This document shows positions 1 through 8,791 of a DNA stretch of 64,000 nt, piece by piece. Positions within the stretch are counted from its first letter, which is position 1. Every line of letters begins with the position of its first letter. The stretch is from Bacillota bacterium (lineage in GTDB: Bacteria; Bacillota; UBA4882; UBA8346), in the NCBI GenBank assembly GCA_023400055.1, contig JAEXFN010000009.1, positions 1 through 64,000 on the forward strand. The letters run 5' to 3'. The notes beneath the pieces were generated by a model that was not told the DNA's origin, ran no database searches, and saw only the letters and a program-made list of their open reading frames with translations. The position numbers and the translations under genes were made by a program.

Positions 1-70
1 CAGTTAAGCCCCTCCGCGCTGATGGTACTTGTCGGGTGACCGGCCGGGAGAGTAGGTCTTCGCCAGGAGC
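1..70 (+). rRNA. rrf: 5S ribosomal RNA, 3' part
   Basis: The first 70 bases match the second half of bacterial 5S rRNA: CAGTTAAGCCCCTC, then GATGGTACT, then GGGAGAGTAGGTC and CGCCAGG at the 3' end, in the expected order and spacing. The 5' half lies outside the window. An intrinsic terminator follows directly, so this should be the distal end of an rRNA operon transcribed on the + strand. The exact 3' end is estimated to within a few bases. Confidence 0.93.
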
Positions 71-81
71 ATTTTTTCCTT

Positions 82-117
82 AAACAGCTTCCCGGATTTT
101 CCCGGGAAGCTGTTTTT
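82..117 (+). terminator. rRNA operon intrinsic terminator
   Basis: A perfect 14-bp stem (AAACAGCTTCCCGG at 82-95 with 102-115), a 6-base loop, and a T run in and after the 3' arm. It stands 12 bases after the 5S gene. Confidence 0.92.
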
Positions 118-136
118 GGTTGTGTCCGGGAGCTTG

Positions 137-451
137 TCTTGTGGATAAATGAGCTCATTGAGTCGTTCAACAAGCTTATTTTGTGAATAACTGATCTCTT
201 TTTGTGAATAAAAGAGCTTATTGAGTCGCTCAACAAGCTCTTTTTGTGGATAAGTGAGCTCATTTTGTTATTAAATGAGCTCTTTTTGTGAATAAGTAAG
301 CTCTTTCAGTCATTCAACAAGCTCATTTTGTGGATAAATGAGCTTGTTTTGTTAATAAGAGAGCTCTTTTTGTGAATAAGTGATCTATTTCTGTGGATAA
401 ACATTATCGTTGAACGTAATTAACGGGCTCGACTGTGGATAAGTCGGGAAT
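137..451. repeat. 21-bp tandem array with DnaA-box-like nonamers (array A)
   Basis: Fifteen consecutive 21-base units keep exact register from 137 to 451. Unit types alternate: TTTTGTGGATAA..., TTTTGTGAATAA..., TTTTGTTAAT..., and TTCAGTCGCTCAACAAGCTC-like units without the nonamer. Five units contain TGTGGATAA (reverse complement of TTATCCACA) and four contain TGTGAATAA (TTATTCACA), all in the same orientation. Most units end in AGCTC. The last units form a less repetitive tail (TGATCTAT, TGTGGATAAAC, TTGAACG, TGTGGATAAGT) that recurs in the same order at the end of the array at 26178-26618. All reading frames carry stops. It fills the gap between the 5S terminator and the regulator gene at 800. 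Confidence 0.9.
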
Positions 452-596
452 TGAAGAAGACTCCGGTAAACGAATGCTTTGAGCAGTGGGGTGATCGAAG
501 TTTTTTATAGTTAAAAAGGAGGGAAAGCGAAGGTGAGCTGCAGAAATTGATACCACCTGAATGAACTCGGCTATATTTGACAATATTTATGTTTAA

Positions 597-680
597 ATCA
601 AATCGTCATTTATCGGTTATTTTAAACCGGGAAAAGAATTAGTATTTAATATTTCTAAAAATATTGATTGACGATTTGAT
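597..680. promoter_or_regulatory. Distant inverted repeat around the XRE promoter
   Basis: ATCAAATCGTCA at 597-608 and TGACGATTTGAT at 669-680 are perfect 12-bp inverted copies with starts 72 bases apart. The right copy overlaps the -35 box of the promoter at 668-696. This is the arrangement expected of two operator half sites, perhaps for autoregulation by the XRE protein encoded at 800. The regulator assignment is inference. Confidence 0.6.
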
Positions 681-696
681 ATTATAAAACTATAAT
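668..696 (+). promoter_or_regulatory. Sigma-A-type promoter of the XRE-cupin gene
   Basis: TTGACG at 668-673, a 17-base spacer and TATAAT at 691-696. It lies about 100 bases upstream of the TTG start at 800, in an A+T-rich stretch with no competing gene. Confidence 0.8.
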
Positions 697-799
697 GTAA
701 CTAAAAGGTAACAATGAATTACATTTCATGACTGTGTAAACTTTGCCTTCGGATTAACGTTATTGGAAGTAAGCACAGAACTATCGAGGAGCGATCGGT

Positions 800-1399
800 T
801 TGCTTCAAAAATATCAATATGTAGGTCGTCGAATCAAAAATGAGCGCCAGAAATATGGCTTGAGTTTAAACGATTTAGCCAAGGCTACCGGCCTATCCGC
901 TTCTTTTTTGAGCTTGTTGGAGAACGGCAAAGCGGCTCCTTCCTTAAAGGTTCTCGATAAACTTTGCAGCTACTTCTCTATTCATATTGCCACCCTTTTT
1001 GAAGAGGAACACACCGAAGAATTAATTCATATTCCAAAGAAAAAACAAATCGAAGTTGAAACTGAAAACGAGCGCTGTCTCCGCTTTTTACTTCCTAAGG
1101 CCCAAGCTTTTATGGAACCGGTTTTGATAACGTTGTATCCCAGTGCCACCAATCAAGAACCCACTGTACATAAAGGAGTCGAATTTGGTTATATTCTCGA
1201 AGGAGTGATCGAGATCCACCTCGCGGGAAAAGAACCGTTGATTTGCAAAGAAGGCGATTCCTTAATTTATGCTGCTCATATTCCTCATAAACTTGTTAAC
1301 CCCACCCCCAAAATCGCCAAAGGTCTCTGGGTCGGTCTGCCCGAAACCGAGACTTTAACAACCCAAACGCTGCGGGTCGCCGATCAGCGGATGTCATAA
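800..1399 (+). CDS. XRE-family HTH regulator with C-terminal cupin domain
   Basis: A 199-residue predicted DNA-binding regulator. Residues about 8-62 form an XRE helix-turn-helix (RIKNERQKYGLSLNDLA, then SASFLSLLENGKAAPS). Residues about 110-185 form a small cupin barrel (VHKGVEFGYILEG, GDSLIYAAHIPH). This architecture is typical of regulators such as PuuR and SutR, where the cupin is thought to sense a small metabolite. The start is TTG at 800, preceded by GAGGAGCG at 786-793. The gene has its own promoter and lies just upstream of the dhaK/liv locus, so it is the natural candidate to control that locus. Its ligand cannot be read from the sequence, and regulation of the downstream genes is inference. 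Confidence 0.88.
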   Translation: MLQKYQYVGRRIKNERQKYGLSLNDLAKATGLSASFLSLLENGKAAPSLKVLDKLCSYFSIHIATLFEEEHTEELIHIPKKKQIEVETENERCLRFLLPKAQAFMEPVLITLYPSATNQEPTVHKGVEFGYILEGVIEIHLAGKEPLICKEGDSLIYAAHIPHKLVNPTPKIAKGLWVGLPETETLTTQTLRVADQRMS

Positions 1400-1461
1400 T
1401 TCTGTAGGGCATTCGATTTATCTAACATGAAGTTTACGCTATTTTGAAAAAATTTGTTTAA

Positions 1462-1485
1462 TATTGCGATATTCCGTGTTATAAT
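1462..1485 (+). promoter_or_regulatory. Extended -10 promoter with TATTGCGATAT motif, upstream of dhaK1
   Basis: TGTTATAAT at 1477-1485 is an extended -10 element without a good -35 box. The 11-mer TATTGCGATAT at 1462-1472 lies directly upstream and recurs exactly at 10191-10201 at the second dhaK promoter. Transcription from here gives a leader of about 310 bases before dhaK1. The gene-free stretch 1400-1802 is otherwise A+T-rich with nothing else recognisable. Confidence 0.5.
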
Positions 1486-1802
1486 AATTTCAAAATTGCA
1501 ATAATCTTGCGAATAGTTGACATCCAACTGACCGCGATGATTCGAAGCGAAGCCCATTTTAATTGATCATAATCCTGAGTGCAAATTTTTTTACACGCCT
1601 GATTTAATATATACAAAATATGCCCACTGGATTTTAGTAATTTTAAAGTAGGGGAGTCTTCACGGCAGAGAAATTTTTTTGAGTTAAAAGTTCAATATGA
1701 TCAAAATACAATGCTTGAATTTTTGTAATGATCAATGAACCATCGAAAGGAGGCCCATTCTTAAAAATCGCTGGCGATAATAATCTAAGGGGAGGTAAGA
1801 AA

Positions 1803-2801
1803 TTGAAAAAGATATTGAATCGTCCGGAAAATGCCGTTAAAGAAATGCTGCAGGGGATGGCCAAAGCTCATGCGGAGCTGATTACCGTTCCCGAGGGGAC
1901 CCAGCTCATCGTCCGAAAGGATGCGCCGGTCCCGGGGAAGGTTGCCTTAATCACTGGCGGCGGCAGCGGTCATGAACCGGCCCACGGCGGATTTGTCGGA
2001 AAAGGAATGCTCGATGCGGCATTGGCCGGAGCGGTATTTTGTTCCCCGCCGCTGGACGATGCCATCGAAGCTCTGAAACGTTGCAACGGTGGAGCAGGGG
2101 CTTTATTTATCATTAAGAATTACACCGGAGATATTCTCTTATTTGATATGGCGGCCGAGGAAGCCGCGGACATGGGTATCCCGGTGCGCAAGGTTTTGGT
2201 CACGGACGATGTAGCCGTTGAACGCCGGGAGGGAACCACCGGCCGTCGGGGAGTCGCCGGTACAGTATTTGTACATAAAATTGCCGGTGCCATGGCCGAT
2301 AAAGGGGGAACTCTGGATAAGGTGCATCGGGTCGCCCAAAAGGCAGTGGACAATGTCCGGACGATGGGAATGGCGATTTCGCCTTGCTTAGTCCCGGGCC
2401 GCGATAAATCCAATTTTGAGTTGGGCGAGAATGAGATGGAGATCGGCATCGGTATTCACGGCGAACCGGGGGTCCGTCGTGAACCCTTAAAGAACGCTCA
2501 GGATATCGCAGTGGAGCTGACGGAGAAGATTGTCGCCGATTTACCATTTGAAGCCGGTTCCGAAGTCGCGGTAATGGTCAATGGCATGGGCTCGACACCC
2601 CTCATGGAACTCTATATCCTCTTTAATGAGGTAGAAGCCTATCTCAGCCAAAAAGGGATTACGATTTATCGCAGTTATGTCGGAGAATACATGACTTCCC
2701 TGGAGATGGGCGGTTTTTCAATTACGTTACTTAATTTGGATCAAGAGCTGAAGACATTGCTCGATCATCCTTGTGAGACGGCGGGTTTGATTCAGAAGTA
2801 A
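1803..2801 (+). CDS. dhaK: Dihydroxyacetone kinase subunit DhaK, copy 1
   Basis: DhaK is the substrate-binding subunit of dihydroxyacetone-type kinases; the keto substrate binds covalently to a histidine while DhaL carries the nucleotide. Visible motifs are GGGSGHEPAH (about residues 52-61) and GIGIHGEPGVRR (about residue 220), which holds the substrate-binding histidine. I chose TTG at 1803 because AAGGGGAGG precedes it and the resulting 332 residues match the length and N-terminus (MKKI) of the second copy at 10342. An upstream in-frame ATG at 1728 would add 25 residues without family support. dhaL follows after 15 bases. Genes of the Liv importer come next, so the true substrate may not be dihydroxyacetone. 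Confidence 0.9.
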   Translation: MKKILNRPENAVKEMLQGMAKAHAELITVPEGTQLIVRKDAPVPGKVALITGGGSGHEPAHGGFVGKGMLDAALAGAVFCSPPLDDAIEALKRCNGGAGALFIIKNYTGDILLFDMAAEEAADMGIPVRKVLVTDDVAVERREGTTGRRGVAGTVFVHKIAGAMADKGGTLDKVHRVAQKAVDNVRTMGMAISPCLVPGRDKSNFELGENEMEIGIGIHGEPGVRREPLKNAQDIAVELTEKIVADLPFEAGSEVAVMVNGMGSTPLMELYILFNEVEAYLSQKGITIYRSYVGEYMTSLEMGGFSITLLNLDQELKTLLDHPCETAGLIQK

Positions 2802-2816
2802 AAAAGGGGTGGCCTA

Positions 2817-3458
2817 ATGAGTTGCACAAGTGAACAGATCATTACGATTTTTCGACGTATGGCGGAAACCGTCGACCAGAATGAGCCATACCTTAATGAG
2901 CTGGATAGTATCATCGGCGATGCCGAACATGGCCTGAACTTGAAAAGGGCTTTCACGATCATCATGGAGAAAATTGATTCGTTTCAGTCTTTCGAACCGG
3001 CGGAAATTGTCAAAAAGGTCGGCACGGTTTTAGCAGGGGCCGGTTGCGGCTCCGGACCGATTTTTTACGGTTTGGCGATTCGCGCGGCGGGAAATTCATT
3101 TTTGAAAAATGGCTTCGCTACGACCGACCAGGTCGCACTGGGCCTCGAAGCGGCGCTGGGGGCTATCAAAGAAAAGGGCGGTGCCGATCTCGGATACAAA
3201 ACAATGGTCGATGCGATCGATCCTGCCGTTAAAGCGTTCCGGGCCCGGGCAGACGCTGGAGCTGCAGTCGGTGACGCCTTGGACGCGGCGGTCGCTGCGG
3301 CTGGCCAGGGAATGAAAAGCACCATTGCGATGGTAGGCAAGAAAGGCCGCAGTTTTCATGCGGGAGAGCGCGGTACCGGACATCAGGATCCCGGTGCGAC
3401 TTCGGCCTATCTGTTATTCAAAAGTATTGCCGATACCATTAAAACTTTTAAATCGTAA
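2817..3458 (+). CDS. dhaL: Dihydroxyacetone kinase subunit DhaL, copy 1, with D37E change
   Basis: DhaL is the nucleotide-binding subunit that transfers phosphate to the substrate held by DhaK. This 213-residue protein has the usual length. The Mg-binding loop reads LDSIIGDAEHG: D30 and D35 are kept, but the third ligand, Asp37 in E. coli DhaL, is Glu37. The glycine-rich loop GAGCGSGPIFYG also departs from the common GGxSGPLYG form seen in the second copy. The C-terminal HLDPGA-type motif is present as HQDPGATS. A good AAGGGGTGG site precedes the ATG. It forms a pair with dhaK1. The altered metal ligand may tune nucleotide use; this is inference. Confidence 0.88.
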   Translation: MSCTSEQIITIFRRMAETVDQNEPYLNELDSIIGDAEHGLNLKRAFTIIMEKIDSFQSFEPAEIVKKVGTVLAGAGCGSGPIFYGLAIRAAGNSFLKNGFATTDQVALGLEAALGAIKEKGGADLGYKTMVDAIDPAVKAFRARADAGAAVGDALDAAVAAAGQGMKSTIAMVGKKGRSFHAGERGTGHQDPGATSAYLLFKSIADTIKTFKS

Positions 3459-3527
3459 TAACCGATCGTCCGTTTGCAACAGTCCAAAGACTGTTGAATA
3501 TAAACAAAAAGCAAAGGAGCGAAGAGA

Positions 3528-4655
3528 ATGAAAAAGACCCTGATCATTGCCATCTTAAGTGTCCTGGTATTGGCTTCCGCGGGAGTCATCTGGGCCGGTC
3601 CCGACACCGTTAAAATCGGATTGTCCGCCCCGATTACCGGAAACTATGCCGAGTATGGCGAGAACTTTGTAGTCGCAACCCAGATGGCAGCCGACAAAAT
3701 CAACGCCACTGGCGGAGTAAAAGGAAAAAAGATCGATATCGTGGTGATGGATAGCAAAGGTGACCCCAAAGAGGCTGCTCTGATTGCGCAGAATTTTTCA
3801 CAGAATCAGGATATCGTCGCTGAAATCGGCGACTTCAGCAGCACTTCCTGTCTGGCTGCCGCTCCTATCTATGAACGGAACGGTCTGGTTCAGCTCTCGC
3901 CAACCGCTTCCCATCCTGACTTCACCAAATCCGGCCAATACATGTTCGGCATCGTCGGCACGCAGGATGCGGAAGGTCCTTTCAATGTCAAGTATATCGC
4001 CCAAAACTATTTAAAATTGAAGTCAGTCGCCGTTATTTACATCAATAATGACTGGGGCTTAGTCACCAAGGACCGTTTTGTCCAGGCCGCCAAGCAATAT
4101 AAGTTAAAAGTGACCATGGAGCAACCGTTCTTTGAAACTGAAAAAGATTATAATGCCACGCTGACAAAACTGCGTGAATCGAACCCGCAAGGGATCTTTA
4201 TCGCGGCGATGTACAACGAGGCTTCATTAATCTGCCGTCAGATTAAAAAGATGGGTTGGAACATCAAGATGTTGGCCCCCAGCTCCGTTTTCTCCGATAA
4301 GTTGCTCGAATTGGGCGGCGATGCCGTGGAAGGATTAGCGACCAACACCTTCTTCGCTCTGAATGACCCCGATCCGAATGTCCAAGGTTTTATCACTGAA
4401 TTCCGCAAACGGGCCAAACGGGACCCGAACCTGCATGCCGCCTGTGCTTACGATTCCATGATGATCTTAGCGAATGCCATTAAAAAAGCGGGTTTCGATC
4501 GCAAGGCCATTCGCGATACGCTTGCCAAAACCAAAGGTTATCAAGGAGTCACCGGAACATTGACCTTCACCGCCACCCGGGATATCTTCAGAAAATATAA
4601 GGTTATGGTAGTGGAGAAAGGTCAATGGGTAGTTAAAAAAGACTATACCAAATAA
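3528..4655 (+). CDS. ABC transporter substrate-binding protein, branched-chain amino acid type
   Basis: A LivK/LivJ-type periplasmic-fold receptor of 375 residues. It has a hydrophobic signal peptide (MKKTLIIAILSVLVLASAG...) ending near IWA and no lipobox cysteine, consistent with a soluble periplasmic protein in a diderm cell. Mature motifs include IGLSAPITGNYAEYG, AADKINATGGVKG and the typical SPTASHPDF segment. The start ATG follows AAAGGAGCG. It is the first gene of a complete five-gene importer. Ligands of this family include amino acids, amides and urea, so the name does not fix the substrate. Confidence 0.9.
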   Translation: MKKTLIIAILSVLVLASAGVIWAGPDTVKIGLSAPITGNYAEYGENFVVATQMAADKINATGGVKGKKIDIVVMDSKGDPKEAALIAQNFSQNQDIVAEIGDFSSTSCLAAAPIYERNGLVQLSPTASHPDFTKSGQYMFGIVGTQDAEGPFNVKYIAQNYLKLKSVAVIYINNDWGLVTKDRFVQAAKQYKLKVTMEQPFFETEKDYNATLTKLRESNPQGIFIAAMYNEASLICRQIKKMGWNIKMLAPSSVFSDKLLELGGDAVEGLATNTFFALNDPDPNVQGFITEFRKRAKRDPNLHAACAYDSMMILANAIKKAGFDRKAIRDTLAKTKGYQGVTGTLTFTATRDIFRKYKVMVVEKGQWVVKKDYTK

Positions 4656-4700
4656 GCATTGGACTTATAATCGATAACTTTGCCCATTGAGTAATATTGC

Positions 4701-4732
4701 GGATGGCTGCCGGCGCAGTCCGGCGGCCATCT
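4701..4732 (+). other. Intercistronic hairpin between receptor and permease genes
   Basis: GGATGGCTGCCGG pairs with CCGGCGGCCATCT through 13 positions, including two G-U pairs, around a 6-base loop. No T run follows. Such hairpins after binding-protein genes often protect the upstream mRNA, so that the receptor is made in excess over the permeases; that role is inferred. Confidence 0.6.
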
Positions 4733-4795
4733 CCGATAAGGGTACAAAGCACTTTAAGATGAAATGAAACATCAACCCGATTGAGGGGGGAGAGC

Positions 4796-5668
4796 ATGTT
4801 TTTTTTACAGCAATTGATTAACGGAGTCGCACAGGGATCGATCTATGCCCTCATGGCGATCGGATTCTCAATGGTCTTCGGCGTCGTCGGCCTGGTCACT
4901 TTCGTGCACGGCGAAGTGATCATGATCGGAGCCTTTGGCGGATTTTATTTGTATACTTTCTGCCATGCCGATATCATCGCCTCCTTGTTGGCCGGATTCG
5001 CTGCGGCTTGGATTCTGGGAATTATCATTGAAAAAGTATGTTACAAACCGTTTCGGAAGGCTCCGGAAGAGATCGCTCTGATTTGCACCATTGGCCTGTC
5101 CATTTTATTAAAAAGTTTAGGGCAGATCGTTTTCGGGACCGAACAAAAGTTGATGCCGGACTTCTTTAACGATCGCTTTCTTGCTCTTGGCAATTTTAGA
5201 ATCGCCTATATCCAGTTATTCATCGTCGGAGTCGTGATTCTAATGTGCCTCGGATTGCAGTTCTTATTATACCGTACCAAGACCGGCATCGCTTTGCGGG
5301 CCGTCTCGATGAGCAAGGATGCCGCGGCATTATTGGGCGTCAATGTGAATCGCACGATTCTATTGGGAAACTCGATCGGTTGTGCGCTGGGCGGGGTGGC
5401 CGGCGTCCTGTTGGCGATTTATTATAACTCGGTTCATCCGCTGATGGGCGCCAGCGCCTCCATGAAAGCTTTTACCGCCGCGGTATTCGGCGGGTTGACC
5501 AGCATTCCCGGGGCGGCGCTGGGCGGTTTGCTGTTGGGAATTATCGAGAATCTCGGCGTAGCGGCTTTCTCGGCCGGCTATCGTGATATTATTGCGTTTG
5601 TCATTCTCATCGCGGTCTTATTGTTCCGGCCTTCCGGAATCCTGGGACGCAAGGGAATTGAGGTGTAG
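4796..5668 (+). CDS. livH: Branched-chain-type ABC permease LivH
   Basis: An integral membrane permease of the LivH family, 290 residues, with about eight hydrophobic segments and the family N-terminus (FLQQLINGVAQGSIYALMAIG). The conserved cytoplasmic loop (ALRAVSMSKDAAALLGVNVN) that contacts the ATPases is present. I chose ATG at 4796; the in-frame TTG at 4781 lies inside the ribosome-binding site. It pairs with LivM, whose gene begins two bases after the stop codon. It lies in the import operon between the receptor and ATPase genes. Confidence 0.92.
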   Translation: MFFLQQLINGVAQGSIYALMAIGFSMVFGVVGLVTFVHGEVIMIGAFGGFYLYTFCHADIIASLLAGFAAAWILGIIIEKVCYKPFRKAPEEIALICTIGLSILLKSLGQIVFGTEQKLMPDFFNDRFLALGNFRIAYIQLFIVGVVILMCLGLQFLLYRTKTGIALRAVSMSKDAAALLGVNVNRTILLGNSIGCALGGVAGVLLAIYYNSVHPLMGASASMKAFTAAVFGGLTSIPGAALGGLLLGIIENLGVAAFSAGYRDIIAFVILIAVLLFRPSGILGRKGIEV

Positions 5669-5670
5669 TG

Positions 5671-6669
5671 ATGAATCAATTGTTTAACGATCACAAAAAG
5701 TTATCTTTGGGACTTCTTGTCCTCATTTTGATCGTAGCACCCCCATTTCTGAAAAATGATTATATTATCCGGATTGGCATTTCGGTATTGCTCTATGTGG
5801 TCCTGGCCAGTAGTTTGAATGTAATTAACGGTTATTCGGGCCAGTTTAACATCGGCCACGCTGGATTTTATTGCGTCGGAGCTTACACCGCCGGAATCCT
5901 GGCCACCCGTTTCGGACTCAGCTTTTGGCTGCTCCTGATCCTCAGCGGTTTGGCAGCCGCGCTGTTCAGCTGTTTCCTGGGGATTCCCACTTTACGGTTG
6001 AAAGGGGTCTTTTTGGCAATCACTACGCTGGGTTTCTCCGAAATCATCCGTTTAACCATTTTGAATTGGACTTCGTTGACCCGTGGCCCGATGGGAATCC
6101 CCGGCATTCCCTTCCCGGTGCTTTTCGGGATGCAACTGAAGAGCAATATTCAATTTTATTACATCATTCTGGCTATCGCAGCGCTGATGATCTTCATTAC
6201 GCAGCGCCTGTTGAATTCGCGTATCGGCCGGGCCTGGATAGCGATTCGCGAAGATGAAACCGCTGCCAAAGCCATGGGCGTGGAAACTTTCAAGTACAAA
6301 TTGCTGAATTTGATGTACGGGACTTTCTGGGCAGGGGTGGCTGGTTGCTTTTATGCCTTTTTCGCCAGTTACATCAGCGCCGATAGTTTTACCTTGGATG
6401 AAGGCTTTGCCATTTTGGCCATGGTGTTGGTCGGGGGCCAAGGCAATCTCCTGGGGCCGATCGTTGGTGCTTCCGCTTTGACGATCCTGCCGGAGATTTT
6501 CCGGTTTACCGCCCAGTACCGGCTGGTTATCTTCGGGTTGGCCATCCTGGTGATTATGCACTTGCGCCCCCAAGGTTTGGCTGGGAGCGCCATGTTATCC
6601 CGCCGCTACAAAACCGGCAAAAAAGATTCCCGCAGCAATTCCGATACAGTCGTCGGGGAGGTGTCGTAA
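5671..6669 (+). CDS. livM: Branched-chain-type ABC permease LivM
   Basis: The second membrane permease of the importer, 332 residues. It shows the LivM signature NVINGYSGQFNIGHAGFY near residue 50 and the ATPase-contact loop AIREDETAAKAMGV. Multiple hydrophobic segments span the protein, and a short polar tail rich in Lys/Ser ends it. Both GTG at 5668 and ATG at 5671 are possible starts; ATG has better spacing from GAGGT at 5660-5664. Transcriptional and translational coupling with livH is likely from the near overlap. Confidence 0.92.
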   Translation: MNQLFNDHKKLSLGLLVLILIVAPPFLKNDYIIRIGISVLLYVVLASSLNVINGYSGQFNIGHAGFYCVGAYTAGILATRFGLSFWLLLILSGLAAALFSCFLGIPTLRLKGVFLAITTLGFSEIIRLTILNWTSLTRGPMGIPGIPFPVLFGMQLKSNIQFYYIILAIAALMIFITQRLLNSRIGRAWIAIREDETAAKAMGVETFKYKLLNLMYGTFWAGVAGCFYAFFASYISADSFTLDEGFAILAMVLVGGQGNLLGPIVGASALTILPEIFRFTAQYRLVIFGLAILVIMHLRPQGLAGSAMLSRRYKTGKKDSRSNSDTVVGEVS

Positions 6670-6672
6670 GAC

Positions 6673-7455
6673 ATGGCCTTCTTGCTTGAAACCAAAAATG
6701 TCTGTAAGTATTTCGGCGGTCTGAAAGCAGTGGAGAATGTCAGTATCCAGGTGGAGCGGGGTCATATCTACGGGATCATCGGACCGAATGGAGCGGGGAA
6801 AACGACTTTCTTTAATGTTTTGACCGGAACCCGTCAAGCGACCAGCGGTGAGGTGCTTTTCAAAGGTCAGACGATCACCAGCCTGACACCGGAAAAAGTT
6901 TCCCGGCTGGGAATCGCCCGGACTTTCCAGAATATCAAGTTGTTCAAATATATGTCGGTGCTCGATAATGTCAAAATCGGCTTTCATACCCAAACGCACA
7001 GCCGGTTTTGGGACGCGATCTGTCATACCGCCACCTACCGGAAGGATGAGGCGCTGGCCAATGAGCGGGGGATGGCCGTTTTGAAACGGGTCGGGCTGGC
7101 GGACGTCGCCGCCGAATTGGCTTGCAACCTACCGTACGGTACGCAACGACGGCTGGAGATCGCCCGGGCGTTGGCCACCAACCCCGATCTATTGCTGCTG
7201 GATGAACCGGCCGCTGGGATGAACCCGGCCGAGACCGCCGGATTGATTGAGTTTATCCGGCAATTGAACCGTGAGGGTTTGAGCATCATCGTCATCGAAC
7301 ATGATATGAAATTGATCATGAATGTCTGTCACCGGATCACTGTCTTGAATCATGGCGAGAAGATCTGCGAGGGCGCGCCCGGTGAGGTGCAATGTGATCA
7401 AAATGTAATCGAGGCGTATCTCGGGAAGGGTTCAATCGCGCAGCAAAATGCGTAG
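6673..7455 (+). CDS. livG: Branched-chain-type ABC ATPase LivG
   Basis: A 260-residue ATP-binding subunit. Walker A is GPNGAGKTTFFN, the ABC signature is the LivG-specific form LPYGTQRRLEIARAL, Walker B is LLLLDEPAAGMNP, and the switch histidine is in IVIEHDM. The C-terminal extension ending in VIEAYLGKG is characteristic of LivG. It starts four bases after the livM stop with GGGGAGGTG upstream. It works with LivF as a heterodimer powering LivHM. Confidence 0.94.
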   Translation: MAFLLETKNVCKYFGGLKAVENVSIQVERGHIYGIIGPNGAGKTTFFNVLTGTRQATSGEVLFKGQTITSLTPEKVSRLGIARTFQNIKLFKYMSVLDNVKIGFHTQTHSRFWDAICHTATYRKDEALANERGMAVLKRVGLADVAAELACNLPYGTQRRLEIARALATNPDLLLLDEPAAGMNPAETAGLIEFIRQLNREGLSIIVIEHDMKLIMNVCHRITVLNHGEKICEGAPGEVQCDQNVIEAYLGKGSIAQQNA

Positions 7456-7470
7456 AAAGGAGCGATCCGG

Positions 7471-8187
<717 letters not shown>

Positions 8188-8267
8188 GTCGCATGTGAAC
8201 TTTTTAGTTTGTTAGATAAGGCTCAAAATATGAAATCATTTACAACTTAACTTTGGAGGAGAAGAAA

Positions 8268-8756
8268 ATGACTATCAAAAATCAAAGCACCATTAATGAA
8301 GAACACATCAATGACCTGCGCGCCGCATTTGAGCACCGGGCAACCTGGTTCCAACTCTTATTAGAGGAGGCCAGAAAAAAAGGTTTGGATTGGGACGATT
8401 TCGCCCGCAAAGCTATCTTTCGCTGTGGTTGTTTTCACGGAGACGTCAAGTTTTCGCATACCGGCGACATGGCGACTTTTGCCGCGGAATTCGCCAATCC
8501 GCTCGTCAAAAAGATCTTCGAGATGGATGTCCAAGAGGTCAGCGATGACCGCTTTGTGGTTGAGTTCCATTATTGCCCGCTGGTTAATGCCTGGTTGAAA
8601 CAGACCCAGGACGAGCAAGAGATCGATAAGCTCTGTGATATCGCGATGGACGGCGATCGCGGGATCGTCAGTTCATTTCCCGGATTCAGCATGGATCTGC
8701 AGGACACGATCGCTAAGGGCGGAAATTGCTGCCGGATCGTTATTACCAAGAAATAA
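8268..8756 (+). CDS. L-2-amino-thiazoline-4-carboxylic acid hydrolase-like protein
   Basis: A 162-residue protein that I place in the ATC hydrolase family, named for ring opening of L-2-amino-thiazoline-4-carboxylate to a carbamoyl-cysteine. Features matching the family are the RCGCFHGDVKF region, the FHYCPLVNAWLK motif, DIAMDGDRGIV and a late cysteine pair in GGNCCRIV. Start ATG at 8268 follows GGAGGAG. Many members are of unknown activity. Its neighbour is a cysteine desulfidase-like gene, which supports a role in releasing or handling a cysteine derivative. Family membership is recognised by eye, and the exact substrate is uncertain. Confidence 0.75.
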   Translation: MTIKNQSTINEEHINDLRAAFEHRATWFQLLLEEARKKGLDWDDFARKAIFRCGCFHGDVKFSHTGDMATFAAEFANPLVKKIFEMDVQEVSDDRFVVEFHYCPLVNAWLKQTQDEQEIDKLCDIAMDGDRGIVSSFPGFSMDLQDTIAKGGNCCRIVITKK

Positions 8757-8791
8757 AGCTCGCGGATAACATATAAAACGGAGCGTTACAA

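Noticed and set aside
137..451. CRISPR array
   Set aside because: Units are only 21 bases, contiguous and degenerate, with no unique spacers and no cas genes. The same holds for the other five arrays.
137..451. Chromosomal replication origin
   Set aside because: DnaA boxes are present, but dnaA, dnaN, gyrB and gidA/rpmH are absent and an rRNA operon lies next to it. Origin status would need GC-skew data.
3528..4655. Lipoprotein assignment for the Liv receptor
   Set aside because: The signal peptide has no lipobox cysteine; the cleavage region reads VIWAGPD.
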